Positions 1 through 9,065 of a stretch of 64,000 bases of DNA are shown piece by piece. The DNA is taken from positions 992,001 through 1,056,000 of the forward strand of contig OZ255827.1 in the NCBI GenBank assembly GCA_965277625.1, given 5' to 3'. Both the position numbers and the translations under genes were made by a program. The notes under the pieces are model-generated. The model did not search any database, was not told the origin of the DNA, and saw only the letters and a program-made list of their open reading frames with translations. Numbering within the stretch: the stretch's first letter is position 1; each line of letters starts with the position of its first letter. The stretch is from G965195345 sp965277625. GTDB lineage: Bacteria; Pseudomonadota; Gammaproteobacteria; CAKMZV01.

Positions 1-505
1 ATGATGTGAGCTGTTTCTCCCACAGCAGCTCGCCCGTTAAGGCATTGAGGGCCAACACAGAGCCATTGATGGTGCCCACATAAATTTGATTGTTTGCATT
101 CGTTGCGCCAAAGCTGAGGTCTTGATTAGCGTCATACTGCCACAGCGTGTCGCCATTGTTTTTGTCTAAGGCAATAATCAGGCCTCGAGGTAGGGGAACA
201 ATAACCGATTCAATGGCCAAAGCCAAATTAAAATGGTGGGCTGTGTGGCGGGTATAAATGCCCAATTGATAAGGGTCAAGACTGGTCCACCAATCGATTT
301 CTGGATCGATACGATCATCGAAATCAACCAAGGGGGCAGGCTCAATGCCTAAGGCGTTTTTTTTGTCAGTATCTGGCGATTCCCCCTCGTTTATGGTCAC
401 TTTTATGGGGGTATCGTTTAGCTCATAGGGCGTCGAAGAACAGCCCCCTAATAGCAATAGGAGCGGAAAAAACAAAGAAAAAAAAATCCGCGATTTTTGT
501 ATCAT
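1..505 (-). CDS. bamB: Outer-membrane assembly lipoprotein BamB, N-terminal part (cut by window edge)
   Basis: The first 168 codons are in the window and the C-terminus lies to the left. BamB is a PQQ-like beta-propeller lipoprotein of the BAM complex, which folds proteins into the outer membrane. A short hydrophobic leader ends in a lipobox, LLGGC, with the acylated Cys at residue 22. It is followed by propeller-type strands such as LIIALDKNNGDTLWQ and IYVGTINGSVLALNALTG. The ATG (505-503) overlaps the TGA of yfgM as ATGA, so the two are translationally coupled. The order hisS-yfgM-bamB is the usual gammaproteobacterial one, which supports the call over other PQQ-repeat proteins. Confidence 0.93.
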   Translation of the reverse strand, partial: MIQKSRIFFSLFFPLLLLLGGCSSTPYELNDTPIKVTINEGESPDTDKKNALGIEPAPLVDFDDRIDPEIDWWTSLDPYQLGIYTRHTAHHFNLALAIESVIVPLPRGLIIALDKNNGDTLWQYDANQDLSFGATNANNQIYVGTINGSVLALNALTGELLWEKQLTS

Positions 506-1137
506 CTTGGTAAATTATTCAGTTTTAGTTCAATGACTTGAGCCAAGGGTGATTCTGAGTGTAGGTTTTTCTTTGCGAGTTCTAACGATTGCCGTGCAAC
601 CACGGGCTGGTTTTGCTGCAAATAAGCATCCGATTGGATGATGTAAAAATGTGAAAGGGCACTTTGACCCATGGGATAACTCAACTGTTCAGCCACCACT
701 TGCAATGTTTTATCGGGTTGTTTGTTTTCAAGGTACAGGCGCGCAAGTCGGTTGGTCGCAATCTGTCGTATGATGTCCTCAGGTTCATTGGCCAACAAGG
801 CGTGTAACTCATCAATGGCTGACATGATAGAGCCGTTGTCATAAAAGAATTTACTGGATATGAATCGTCCACTGAGCGCATAGGGCGTTTCAGAAAATTC
901 TAAGTTCAACCGATTGTTGAGGGCATTGACTTGATCAACGTCATTGTTTTTAATGGCTTGTTGCAAGGCAATGAAAGTTGAAGAGGCCTGTTCTTGGAAG
1001 TCGCGTTGGCTATTCTGCCACCACGACCAAGCAATGACCACAACGGCCACGGTCACAACGGCAGTGGTTATTTTCAAACCATTCTTCTTAAACCACCGTT
1101 TGATGAGTGCTAATTGATGTTGTTGCGTTACTTCCAT
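502..1137 (-). CDS. yfgM: YfgM-like ancillary SecYEG translocon protein (TPR)
   Basis: A 211-residue single-span membrane protein: a short basic cytoplasmic N-terminus, one hydrophobic segment at about residues 24-41 (TTAVVTVAVVVIAWSWW), then a periplasmic alpha-helical region with TPR-like helices (LARLYLENKQPDKTLQVV, SDAYLQQNQPVVARQSLELA). In enterics YfgM binds SecYEG and periplasmic chaperones. The length and the position between hisS and bamB match that family. It overlaps the hisS end by 10 bases and bamB by 4, so it is part of one transcript. The assignment rests on topology and synteny. Confidence 0.88.
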   Translation of the reverse strand: MEVTQQHQLALIKRWFKKNGLKITTAVVTVAVVVIAWSWWQNSQRDFQEQASSTFIALQQAIKNNDVDQVNALNNRLNLEFSETPYALSGRFISSKFFYDNGSIMSAIDELHALLANEPEDIIRQIATNRLARLYLENKQPDKTLQVVAEQLSYPMGQSALSHFYIIQSDAYLQQNQPVVARQSLELAKKNLHSESPLAQVIELKLNNLPR

Positions 1138-2402
1138 GCTATTTCCTTTAAAAATTGAACCAGTTGAGATTGTAAGATTGTTTTTTGTGGCGTATTATCG
1201 CGCAATGGCTTGATTGTTACTTGTTGATTTTTCAATTCTTCTTCACCTAAGATGATCGCATAATGCGCACCTTCCTTATCAGCCTTTCTAAATTGACCTT
1301 TAAAACTGCCACCATCATAAGCATTTAACACCCTTAAATGGGTGTGTTGACGCAGGGTTTGAGTGAGCGCAAAGCCCTCAAAGATGGCTTCTGCACTGGC
1401 TATGACGTACACAGTGGGTACTGTGGTGCTTTGAGGGTTTAATTGCTCTAACAATAAGGCAATGCGCTCAATGCCCATGGCAAATCCGACACCGGGCGCT
1501 GCTTTGCCACCCAGTTGTTCAACCAATCCATCGTAACGCCCACCACCACAAATGGTGGCTTGTGCGCCCAAATGTTCGCTAACCCATTCAAAAACACAGC
1601 CATTGTAATAGTCTAAACCTCGAACCAGATGTGGATTTCTAATCCAAGAAATCTGACACGAGTCTAAGGTGTTGGTGATTTGATTGAATTCATCCAAACT
1701 GCTTTGACTCATATAGTCGTCCATTTTTGGTGCTTGAACCAGCAATGCTTGGGTTTCAGGATTTTTACTGTCTAACACCCTCAGGGGGTTTTTATTGACC
1801 CGATTTTGGCTGTCGCTGTCCAATTGGTCAAAATGTTCATGCAAAAAAGCCTTAAAAGCTTCGGTATAGCTTTGTCGATCGCTGGGTGTGCCCAAGGTAT
1901 TGAGTTCAAGACGAAGCCCATCTTGGATGCCTAATTTTTGCCACAACAATGCCGTGAGCGTGATGAGCTCTGCGTCCACATAAGCGCTGCTCATGCCAAA
2001 ACATTCTGCGCCAAACTGATGAAACTGCCTGTAGCGGCCTTTTTGAGGGCGTTCATGGCGAAACATGGGGCCAGAATAGAACAATTTATAATGTTGCCCT
2101 GCTTGCATTAAATTTTGCTCTATGAGCGCTCGTACACAAGGTGCGGTGCCTTCAGGGCGCAGTGACAGTCGGTCGTCATTGCGGTCGGTGAATGTGTACA
2201 TTTCTTTTTCGACAATGTCGGTCACTTCACCCACAGCTCGGGCAAACAATTGAGTTTTTTCAACGATGGGTGTGGCAAAAGGCTGGTAACCCGCTTGGGC
2301 AAACAAGTCGTTGGCCTGTTTAAGAATGTGCTGATGATGGGTCATGGTTGACCCATGCAGGTCTGTCATACCTCTTATGGACTGAATGGTTGATTTTTTC
2401 AT
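1128..2402 (-). CDS. hisS: Histidyl-tRNA synthetase
   Basis: A class II aminoacyl-tRNA synthetase of 424 residues, the usual size, which charges tRNA-His in the cytoplasm. Motif 2 is visible as SGPMFRHERPQKGRYRQFHQ. The histidine-binding signature LVRGLDYYNGCVFEW and the motif 3 region GVGFAMGIERIALLLE are also present, followed by an anticodon-binding domain. The start overlaps the stop of rlmN as ATGA, indicating coupled translation. In most gammaproteobacteria pilF, rodZ and ispG lie between rlmN and hisS. Here they are missing from this position. Confidence 0.97.
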   Translation of the reverse strand: MKKSTIQSIRGMTDLHGSTMTHHQHILKQANDLFAQAGYQPFATPIVEKTQLFARAVGEVTDIVEKEMYTFTDRNDDRLSLRPEGTAPCVRALIEQNLMQAGQHYKLFYSGPMFRHERPQKGRYRQFHQFGAECFGMSSAYVDAELITLTALLWQKLGIQDGLRLELNTLGTPSDRQSYTEAFKAFLHEHFDQLDSDSQNRVNKNPLRVLDSKNPETQALLVQAPKMDDYMSQSSLDEFNQITNTLDSCQISWIRNPHLVRGLDYYNGCVFEWVSEHLGAQATICGGGRYDGLVEQLGGKAAPGVGFAMGIERIALLLEQLNPQSTTVPTVYVIASAEAIFEGFALTQTLRQHTHLRVLNAYDGGSFKGQFRKADKEGAHYAIILGEEELKNQQVTIKPLRDNTPQKTILQSQLVQFLKEIAWK

Positions 2403-3529
2403 TGAGCCATCTGCCAGGAAACCGTTCGACGCGTACGATCTTTAAATTGCCCCGCCAGCTGTCCACAAGCGGCGTCAATATCACTGCCCCGAGTACGTCT
2501 GAGCAAGGTACGTACGCCATGACTGCGTAATATACCTTGAAAGCGCATTTGAGCGTCAATCGAAGCACATTTATAAGGTGTATTGGGGTATGGATTAAAC
2601 GGAATGAGATTGACCTTGCAAGGCATATCTTTAATCAGTTGAGCGAGCAAATGCGCTTGTTTGACCGAATCATTGACCTGATCAATGAGCACGTACTCAA
2701 ATAATATGTGTCTTTTTTGCGGGGCTTCTTTAATGTAGGTCCAGCAAGCTGCGAGCAATTGGGCAATGGGATATTTTTTATTAATGGGAACAAGCTCGTT
2801 GCGTAGCTCATCGGTTGGTGCGTGCAGCGAAATGGCCAGACTGACATCGACCTGAGCGTACAATTTTTCAATCATGGGCACAACCCCCGCCGTACTCACT
2901 GTGACTCGACGTTTAGATAAGCCATAGCATTTGTCATTCAGAAATAGGCGCGCGGCAATGGCCACTTGTTGAGTATTTAATAGGGGCTCACCCATGCCCA
3001 TAAATACAATGTTTGAAATGCTTTGATTGGGCGTTTTATTGAGGCTATTTTTGGCAATCCAAACTTGAGCCACAATTTCAGCTGAACTGAGATTGCGATT
3101 AAAGCCTTGTTGCGCTGTGGCACAAAATGAACAATTTAAGGCACAACCGACTTGCGAAGAAATGCACAAGGTGCCCCGATTCTTTTCGGGTATGTAAACC
3201 ATTTCGATGCAATTGCCATCAGCCAAACGCAGCAACCATTTTCTGGTGCCATCGTTTGACAGTGAATCATGAGCAATCTCGGGCCATTCAATGCACGCCT
3301 CTTGTTGTAAGCGTTCGCGTAATTTCTTGGAGAAAGTGGTCAAGGTCGAAAAATCACTTTGACCCTGTTGATGAATCCATTTGAGCATTTGATCGGCTCT
3401 AAATGAAGATTCGCCCCAATCGCTGAACAGCGCCTGCATCAAAGCCAAATCAAAACCTAAGAGGTTAATCTTTGGCTTAGCTTCAGAGACCGGTAAGAGC
3501 TGTTCGTTTGCGCTGTGCATATTCAGCAA
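2399..3529 (-). CDS. rlmN: Dual-specificity 23S rRNA/tRNA adenine-C2 methyltransferase RlmN
   Basis: A radical-SAM enzyme that methylates C2 of A2503 in 23S rRNA and A37 in some tRNAs. The 4Fe-4S motif CALNCSFC (CX3CX2C) is followed by the SAM-binding GMGEPLLN segment. The catalytic cysteine near the C-terminus is seen in DIDAACGQLAG. Length is 376 residues, as expected. The start at 3529 (MLNMHSANEQ) could instead be the second Met at 3520. Twelve bases separate it from ndk, so it is probably co-transcribed with ndk upstream and hisS-yfgM-bamB downstream. Confidence 0.97.
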   Translation of the reverse strand: MLNMHSANEQLLPVSEAKPKINLLGFDLALMQALFSDWGESSFRADQMLKWIHQQGQSDFSTLTTFSKKLRERLQQEACIEWPEIAHDSLSNDGTRKWLLRLADGNCIEMVYIPEKNRGTLCISSQVGCALNCSFCATAQQGFNRNLSSAEIVAQVWIAKNSLNKTPNQSISNIVFMGMGEPLLNTQQVAIAARLFLNDKCYGLSKRRVTVSTAGVVPMIEKLYAQVDVSLAISLHAPTDELRNELVPINKKYPIAQLLAACWTYIKEAPQKRHILFEYVLIDQVNDSVKQAHLLAQLIKDMPCKVNLIPFNPYPNTPYKCASIDAQMRFQGILRSHGVRTLLRRTRGSDIDAACGQLAGQFKDRTRRTVSWQMAQ

Positions 3530-3541
3530 TCAATCATTTTG

Positions 3542-3952
3542 TTAAGCAGAACCAAAGAAATAAGCCACTTCAATCTTGGCATTTTCCAAAGAATCAGATC
3601 CGTGTACGGCATTGGTTTCAATGCTGTCAGCAAAATCTGCACGAATGGTTCCAGCATCTGCTTTTTTAGGGTCAGTTGCGCCCATCAGTTCACGATTTTT
3701 GGCAACGGCATTTTCGCCTTCCAAGGTTTGGATCATGACTGGTCCTGAGGTCATAAAATCGACCAAATCGGCAAAGAAAGGACGGTCTTTGTGAATGGCA
3801 TAAAAGCCTTCGGCATCTTCACGGCTGAGATGTTGCATTTTGGCTTGTACAATTTTGAGTCCAGCGCGCTCAAAACGACAATAGATTTCTCCGATAACAT
3901 TTTTTGCCACTGCATCGGGTTTGATAATAGAAAGCGTTCGTTCAACACTCAT
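3542..3952 (-). CDS. ndk: Nucleoside diphosphate kinase
   Basis: Transfers the gamma phosphate of ATP to other nucleoside diphosphates through a phosphohistidine. The 136-residue protein starts ERTLSIIKPDAV and contains the active-site motif NAVHGSDS with the catalytic His at 117, the standard position. A good ribosome site, AGAGGA, lies about 7 bases before the ATG. It is the first gene of the minus-strand run ndk-rlmN-hisS-yfgM-bamB. The 285 bases upstream (3953-4237) must hold its promoter, but no clear -35/-10 pair was found there. Confidence 0.97.
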   Translation of the reverse strand: MSVERTLSIIKPDAVAKNVIGEIYCRFERAGLKIVQAKMQHLSREDAEGFYAIHKDRPFFADLVDFMTSGPVMIQTLEGENAVAKNRELMGATDPKKADAGTIRADFADSIETNAVHGSDSLENAKIEVAYFFGSA

Positions 3953-4237
3953 TGAATAATCCTCTTAGATAATTAAAAAAATAAAAAGCCTGGTAAATAC
4001 CCTTAAGCATTGTCCAATGGCTAATAAGGGGCGGTATTTTACCCGTTTTGCATAAATATTTTATAGGTTTAGACGCGCAAATTCATCGCTTTGGCGTTAT
4101 TGTTCTGTCGGTTTTTTTGAGTTTGCGAGCGTCCAAAATTATGAACGATCTTATTGAAGTCAGTCTGTACGTTTTTTTAAAAGAAAGCAGCGCTCAAAAG
4201 GCGTGATTTGGCACGACGATAGATTGTCCCTTTCGCC

Positions 4238-4822
4238 TTAAAGAAACACTTTGCTGATGCCGTAGGCGGCAACCACAATGGCCACTATAACCCAACCAAT
4301 TCGGTCAATGTAGGTATATAAGTGTTTTTCAATGGGTTGTCCAAAGCGGGCACACAAGAATGCAACCAAGAAGAAGCGACTGCCTCGTCCAATCAACGAC
4401 ATAATAATAAATCCTGGTAAAAACAAGCCAAGTGCGCCAGAAGTCACGGTGAATATTTTATAAGGAATGGGGGTGAAGCCGGTCAGCAGAACCACCCATA
4501 TACCATAGGCATCGTACCAAGCTCTTGCTTTAACGTAGGCGGGTTCATAACCGAATTTAGAAATATAAGGCAGTATTTCATCGATCAGAAACCATCCCAA
4601 CATATAGCCAAAGAGACCGCCTAATACCGAAGTGACTGTGGTTATCAATGCCAGCATAAACCAACTTTGCGGTTGGCGAACACTCATGGGCATCAAAAGT
4701 AAATCGGGGGGGACGAGGAAGAAAGAGGATTCGGCAAAACTGATGACAGCCAGCCATTTTTTTGCGTGCTTGTGTACACTGAGGCGCATGACCCAGTCAT
4801 AAGTTTTTGTGAAAATCTGCAT
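4238..4822 (-). CDS. YqaA/DedA-type membrane protein (SNARE-associated family)
   Basis: A 194-residue polytopic membrane protein with about four to five hydrophobic stretches. It has the DedA-like features ESSFFLVPPDLLLMPM near the N-terminus, a GGLFGYMLGWFLIDE helix hairpin and the reentrant motif TGFTPIPYKIFTVTSGALG. This matches the small YqaA branch of the DedA/VTT superfamily, whose members are linked to lipid-carrier or membrane homeostasis. The exact substrate is unknown. An ATG 15 codons upstream (4867) is open but lacks a ribosome site, so the Met at 4822 (MQIFTKTYDW) is preferred. Nothing links it to the neighbouring sulfonate genes. Confidence 0.8.
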   Translation of the reverse strand: MQIFTKTYDWVMRLSVHKHAKKWLAVISFAESSFFLVPPDLLLMPMSVRQPQSWFMLALITTVTSVLGGLFGYMLGWFLIDEILPYISKFGYEPAYVKARAWYDAYGIWVVLLTGFTPIPYKIFTVTSGALGLFLPGFIIMSLIGRGSRFFLVAFLCARFGQPIEKHLYTYIDRIGWVIVAIVVAAYGISKVFL

Positions 4823-5014
4823 GGTAAACCTATTAGATTGATTTGGCGATTTGATGGTGGGCATCATTGGAAAATCGCCACAGCATTATAAAATAAGTTT
4901 ATTTTTTTGACCCGACTATCACGCAATGTCCTTTATCACTAACAACATGTCGTCCGCTTTGGCAGGGTTTTGGATATTGGCGTAGCGCTGGTGCCGCAGC
5001 CAAAGTCCAATGAC

Positions 5015-6538
5015 TTAAGCGGATTCAGGATATAAAATCTGTTCTAACTTCAATCGTTGGATTTTTCCAGAGGGGCCTTTGGGCAACTCATCTAAAAAGT
5101 GAAATTTTTCGGGGCATTTGAACGACCCAAGTTGTTCTTTACAATGCGTCATGAGCTGTTCAACGGTGACATTGGCATCAACCTTAACGCATGCCTCGAC
5201 GACTTGCCCATAACTGGTGCAGCTTCGTCCAAATGCGGCGGCTTCAATCACGCCAGGTATGGCATAAAGAATTTCATCAATCTCGCGCGGTGAAATATTT
5301 TCACCGCCCTTAATAATCAACTCTTTTTTACGACCAGAAATCTTGATATAGCCCTCATCGTCCATCATGCCAAGGTCACCCGTTAAAAACCAACCATCTT
5401 CTGTGAATGAAGCTTTGGTTGCTTCAGGATTTTTATAATATTGACGCATAACATTTGGTCCCTTTACGCAAATCTCACCTTCTACATTGATGGGACACGT
5501 CTGTCCAGATTTGAGCACCTTAATTTGATTGCCGAAAGGCAGGCCAACAGATCCGATTTTGCGCTGTTTTGGCGGTCTGGGATTGGCCAAAATTTGTGCC
5601 GAAGTTTCTGTGATCCCCATGGTTTCGATGATTGGTATGTGCAGTAAGTTCTCAATGGTTTGATGGACTTCAATGGGTAAGGCTGAGGATGCAGAACGAA
5701 TGAAACCCAGGGTTTTGGTGACTTGCTCAACATTCCAAGAGTCGGGTTCTTCTTCAAGCGCATGGAGCAAATACGATAACATGGTTGGCACAACACTGAC
5801 CCACGTAACATGGTTTTCGATGATGGTTGTGAAGAAGTTAGAAACGCGGAATCGGTCTGCCAAAACCAAACTGGAACCGCTCACTAAAGTTGACATCAAG
5901 CTGACACATTGGGCATTGATATGATACAGCGGCAGGCAACACATACCAATGTCTTGGTCGCTTAATTCATGTGCTGTTTTGGTATTGGTCCCCCCTGCAA
6001 TGAGGTTGGCGTGGCTTAGGAGCACACCCTTGGGATTGCCCGTTGTGCCACTGGTGTACATCAGCAAAGCACTCTGATCGGGCTTTATTTCAGGTTCATA
6101 ATCGGGCATTGATGCGTTCAGTTGGGCTAAGGGGCTTTGATTTTCATCCAGTGTCACAATCTGAATGCCATCGGCCTGCTTGCTTAAGATTTTTGCTTGG
6201 TCGGCGTTGGCAAATATGACCTTGGGTTGGCTATGATTGAGTACATATTGTGAAGCTTTTTCGCCCGCCACCAGATTCAATGGTACTACAATGTAGCCAT
6301 TGTAGAATCCGCCTAAGAGCAATTCTAATAATGCCGTGCTATTGTTAAAGGCACAGACAAATAAGTCGCCTGGTTGCAGACCAAACTGGTTTAAATAGCC
6401 ATGATATTGCTGCAAAGTTTGCCGCAAGCCTAAGTAACTGTAGCTGTGGTCTGAGGCAGGCAGGTAAAAGGCGGTTTTTTGTGGCTGTGTTTCAGCCCAA
6501 GCGTTGATGACACCAGTAATGGTATTATGCTTGGTCAT
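5015..6538 (-). CDS. sauT: Class I acyl-CoA synthetase, probable sulfoacetate-CoA ligase
   Basis: An ANL-superfamily AMP-forming ligase of 507 residues. The phosphate-binding loop YTSGTTGNPKG is at 161-171, followed by the adenylate motif TGDLGMMDDEGYI and the hinge region GRKKELIIKGGENISPREID. The catalytic C-terminal lysine is in PKGPSGKIQR. Sequence alone gives only acid-CoA ligase. The substrate is inferred from context: its start overlaps by 14 bases an acylating aldehyde dehydrogenase and it lies in a cluster with xsc. This reproduces the SauS/SauT pair of Cupriavidus necator sulfoacetate catabolism, where SauT makes sulfoacetyl-CoA. Oxalate- or malonate-CoA ligase relatives are possible alternatives. 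Confidence 0.75.
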   Translation of the reverse strand: MTKHNTITGVINAWAETQPQKTAFYLPASDHSYSYLGLRQTLQQYHGYLNQFGLQPGDLFVCAFNNSTALLELLLGGFYNGYIVVPLNLVAGEKASQYVLNHSQPKVIFANADQAKILSKQADGIQIVTLDENQSPLAQLNASMPDYEPEIKPDQSALLMYTSGTTGNPKGVLLSHANLIAGGTNTKTAHELSDQDIGMCCLPLYHINAQCVSLMSTLVSGSSLVLADRFRVSNFFTTIIENHVTWVSVVPTMLSYLLHALEEEPDSWNVEQVTKTLGFIRSASSALPIEVHQTIENLLHIPIIETMGITETSAQILANPRPPKQRKIGSVGLPFGNQIKVLKSGQTCPINVEGEICVKGPNVMRQYYKNPEATKASFTEDGWFLTGDLGMMDDEGYIKISGRKKELIIKGGENISPREIDEILYAIPGVIEAAAFGRSCTSYGQVVEACVKVDANVTVEQLMTHCKEQLGSFKCPEKFHFLDELPKGPSGKIQRLKLEQILYPESA

Positions 6539-7922
6539 GCTTCTTTATATACGCCCCTAAGATGGCGTCAACGGTGGGTTCATTAGGCGGGATTTCGCGC
6601 ACAATTTTTGTCACATTCATAAAATGTTTATAGTTCAAATTGTCATCAATTGAATTGCCACCCCAACTGCCACAACCCATTGAAAGCGAGAATGGCATGC
6701 CGTTATTAAATGCGCCGCCTGTGGCAAAACAGTGCGCTTGATTGACAATCACACGGCAAGTGGGCAGTTCGTGACCCAGTGCATAACATTGGTCTGGGTC
6801 GTTGGTATGTATTCCCACCGAATGTCCTGCCCCTTGGTTGTCTAATAGCTCATGAGCGAGTTTTTTAGCGTGGGCGAAGTCAGTGGCTTTAAAAAGGGTC
6901 AAAATGGGTGCCATACGTTCACGCGCGAATGGATTACTGGTGCTTGTTTCTGCGCTTTCAACCATGAGAAACTCGGTATTAGGATCAACGGCTACGCCGC
7001 TCGCTTGGGCAATAACCTGAGCGGATTTGGCAATCAGTTGGGCATTGAGTTTGCCTGATGGCACAAATGTGTCAATCAGTTGAGCAACTTCATTCGCATT
7101 CAATAAGCTACCGCCTTCATTTTGTAGGGCGGCGAGCAGTTTGTCATAAACAGATGCCAAACACAAGACGTTGTTTTCACTCGAACAAGAGGTGGCATGG
7201 TCGAAAGTCTTGGAAGCACGTATTTTCTTTGCTACGGCCTCAATATCGGCTGATTCATCAACGATGGTGGTCACATTACCCGTGCCCACGCCAATGGCGG
7301 GCGTGCCTGAAGTATAAGCGCCCCTGACATTATTTTGTGATCCAGTCACAATCACCAAATCGACCAACTGCATCAATTGCTGGGTGTCTGCTTTATTAGG
7401 GGGGTAGGGTAGGGCTTGAACAAGGGCTTTGGGTGCGCCAAGTTTAGAAAATGCTTGGTGAATTAATGCGAGGACCTCTGCAAATACTTTGGCACCCTTG
7501 GGCGAGGGCGAGACGATAATGCTATTGCCACATTTGAGGGCATTAATGATATTGTTAATGGGGGTTGCTATGGGGTTGGTTGAGGGGACCAATGAACCGA
7601 TCACACCGATGGGTCGGGCAATGGTTGTGATGCCTGTTGCTGAACTTTCATCGAGGATGCCCGTTGATTTGGCATTTTTTAAATCTCGCAACAATCCCAA
7701 GGTTTTGCGGTGATTTTTTATTATTTTATCTTCAACCTTGCCTAATTGGGTTTCTGCCACGGCCATCTCGGATAGCCATTTATTATTTTCGGGTTGGATC
7801 ACAGTCCAAGCCACGGCGTGTGTCAGTTCATCCAATTGTGCTTGGCTATAGTCGCGAATGCTATGTTGGGCAAGTTTTGCGTTTTTTACAAGTTGTTCAA
7901 TGTGGGTTTGTGACATGGTCAT
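6525..7922 (-). CDS. sauS: CoA-acylating aldehyde dehydrogenase, probable sulfoacetaldehyde dehydrogenase
   Basis: A 465-residue member of the acylating aldehyde dehydrogenase family (EutE/AdhE-N type). The NAD(P)-binding and catalytic regions are seen in VTGSQNNVRGAY, GVGTGNVTTIVDESAD and FDHATSCSSEN, where Cys246 is the expected thioester nucleophile. Family members interconvert aldehydes and acyl-CoAs. Beside a CoA ligase and xsc, the likely reaction is sulfoacetyl-CoA to sulfoacetaldehyde, as in C. necator SauS. The ATG at 7922 and a second at 7916 are both usable, and neither has a strong ribosome site. A stem-loop sits in the 63-base gap upstream. Substrate is inferred. Confidence 0.78.
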   Translation of the reverse strand: MTMSQTHIEQLVKNAKLAQHSIRDYSQAQLDELTHAVAWTVIQPENNKWLSEMAVAETQLGKVEDKIIKNHRKTLGLLRDLKNAKSTGILDESSATGITTIARPIGVIGSLVPSTNPIATPINNIINALKCGNSIIVSPSPKGAKVFAEVLALIHQAFSKLGAPKALVQALPYPPNKADTQQLMQLVDLVIVTGSQNNVRGAYTSGTPAIGVGTGNVTTIVDESADIEAVAKKIRASKTFDHATSCSSENNVLCLASVYDKLLAALQNEGGSLLNANEVAQLIDTFVPSGKLNAQLIAKSAQVIAQASGVAVDPNTEFLMVESAETSTSNPFARERMAPILTLFKATDFAHAKKLAHELLDNQGAGHSVGIHTNDPDQCYALGHELPTCRVIVNQAHCFATGGAFNNGMPFSLSMGCGSWGGNSIDDNLNYKHFMNVTKIVREIPPNEPTVDAILGAYIKKHDQA

Positions 7923-7940
7923 AGGGCTATAGAAAGGACG

Positions 7941-7967
7941 TATAAGGGAGGCAAAACCTCCCTTATA
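7941..7967 (-). terminator. Intercistronic stem-loop between tctC and sauS
   Basis: A perfect 11-base inverted repeat (arms 7941-7951 and 7957-7967, arm TATAAGGGAGG on the plus strand) with a 5-base loop, lying in the only sizeable gap between the transport genes and the enzymes. On the minus strand it lacks a following U-run, so a true intrinsic terminator is unlikely. A role as an mRNA 3'-end stabiliser or partial terminator that keeps the binding-protein mRNA abundant is more plausible. Confidence 0.55.
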
Positions 7968-7985
7968 TCAATCCAATTCAGGGTT

Positions 7986-8969
7986 TTATTTTAAATCTTT
8001 CAACAGCTGAGTTAAAAACTTTTGGCGCTTATCCCACATTTCACGAACCTCTTTGTGGCCCATGACGCGGACTGGTGAACCACCCGCTTTCATGCGTTTT
8101 TTGACGCGCGCATTTTCAAACATTTTAGGAAATGCATCAGCCAGTTTATCAATCACAGCCTGAGGCGTGCCTTTTCTGACCATAATGCCGCGGAAATTCA
8201 CGCTGGAATCGTCCACATTGAAGCCTTGTTCTTTAAACGTCGGCACATCAGGCAAAAATTCCGTATTCCGAGTATTGTCAGCAATGCCAATGATTTTCAA
8301 ACTATCACGGCTACGGTAAGCATCCGATAAGTTGTTCACACCTGCCATGACTTGGCCGCCAATAACAAACTGCAGCGCACCTGCACCACCTTTCTTATTA
8401 GGCACGTAGGTCATTTTTGTTCCAGTTTCTTTCTGAATTTGCAAGAAAGCAATGTGATGACCAACGAACAGACCAGCACCAGAGACGGTCACTTTGCCAG
8501 GGTTTTTCTTGGCAAAATCAACCAAATCTTGAACACTGTTAAAAGGGCTGTCCTTAGAGACGATTAGAACGGCAGGGTCTGCACCCCAGTTTGCAATGGG
8601 GACTAAATTATCAACATTGTATTTTGTTTTAAATTTAATCGATTGCGCGATGAAATGTGGGACGTTATACGCCGCCAATTCATAACCATCTAATTTGGCT
8701 TTGCTAGCGTATTGATTCCAACCAACACGTCCACCAGAGCCTGGTTTATTTAAAATAACCATGGGCTGCCCCAAATATTCTTTCTTGGCAGAAACCATGG
8801 TCACAATGCGTGCTTGGAAATCAGTCGCACCACCAGCACCATAAACCACAGATAAACTGACGGGTCGGTCAGGATATTCTTCTGCAACCACATGGCTAAA
8901 AAATAACAGAGCAAAAGTTGCAAAAAGTACTTTCAAAACCGATTGCCCGAAAAAATTTGAATTTTTCAT
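7986..8969 (-). CDS. tctC: TctC-family periplasmic substrate-binding protein (tripartite tricarboxylate-type transporter)
   Basis: A 327-residue solute-binding protein of the Bug/TctC family. The signal peptide is MKNSNFFGQSVLKVLFATF followed by a short stretch ending SHVVA, then mature EEYPDRPVSLSVVYGAGGATDFQAR, with the typical glycine-rich binding loop. An upstream Met at 9029 is open, but it would put 20 residues before the signal peptide. The Met at 8969 has GAGG about 9 bases upstream and is preferred. With TctA and TctB next to it, the three make a proton- or sodium-driven importer. TTT systems are known for carboxylates and for sulfolactate. Here sulfoacetate is the inferred ligand. 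Confidence 0.88.
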   Translation of the reverse strand: MKNSNFFGQSVLKVLFATFALLFFSHVVAEEYPDRPVSLSVVYGAGGATDFQARIVTMVSAKKEYLGQPMVILNKPGSGGRVGWNQYASKAKLDGYELAAYNVPHFIAQSIKFKTKYNVDNLVPIANWGADPAVLIVSKDSPFNSVQDLVDFAKKNPGKVTVSGAGLFVGHHIAFLQIQKETGTKMTYVPNKKGGAGALQFVIGGQVMAGVNNLSDAYRSRDSLKIIGIADNTRNTEFLPDVPTFKEQGFNVDDSSVNFRGIMVRKGTPQAVIDKLADAFPKMFENARVKKRMKAGGSPVRVMGHKEVREMWDKRQKFLTQLLKDLK

Positions 8970-9065
8970 AACGAGAACCTCAAAAGTTGTGCTCATTGGC
9001 ATGACGCCGTTAGAGCAAGTTAAAAACAAACATTATCGTGTCGTTGAATGATTGCGCATTTCATC

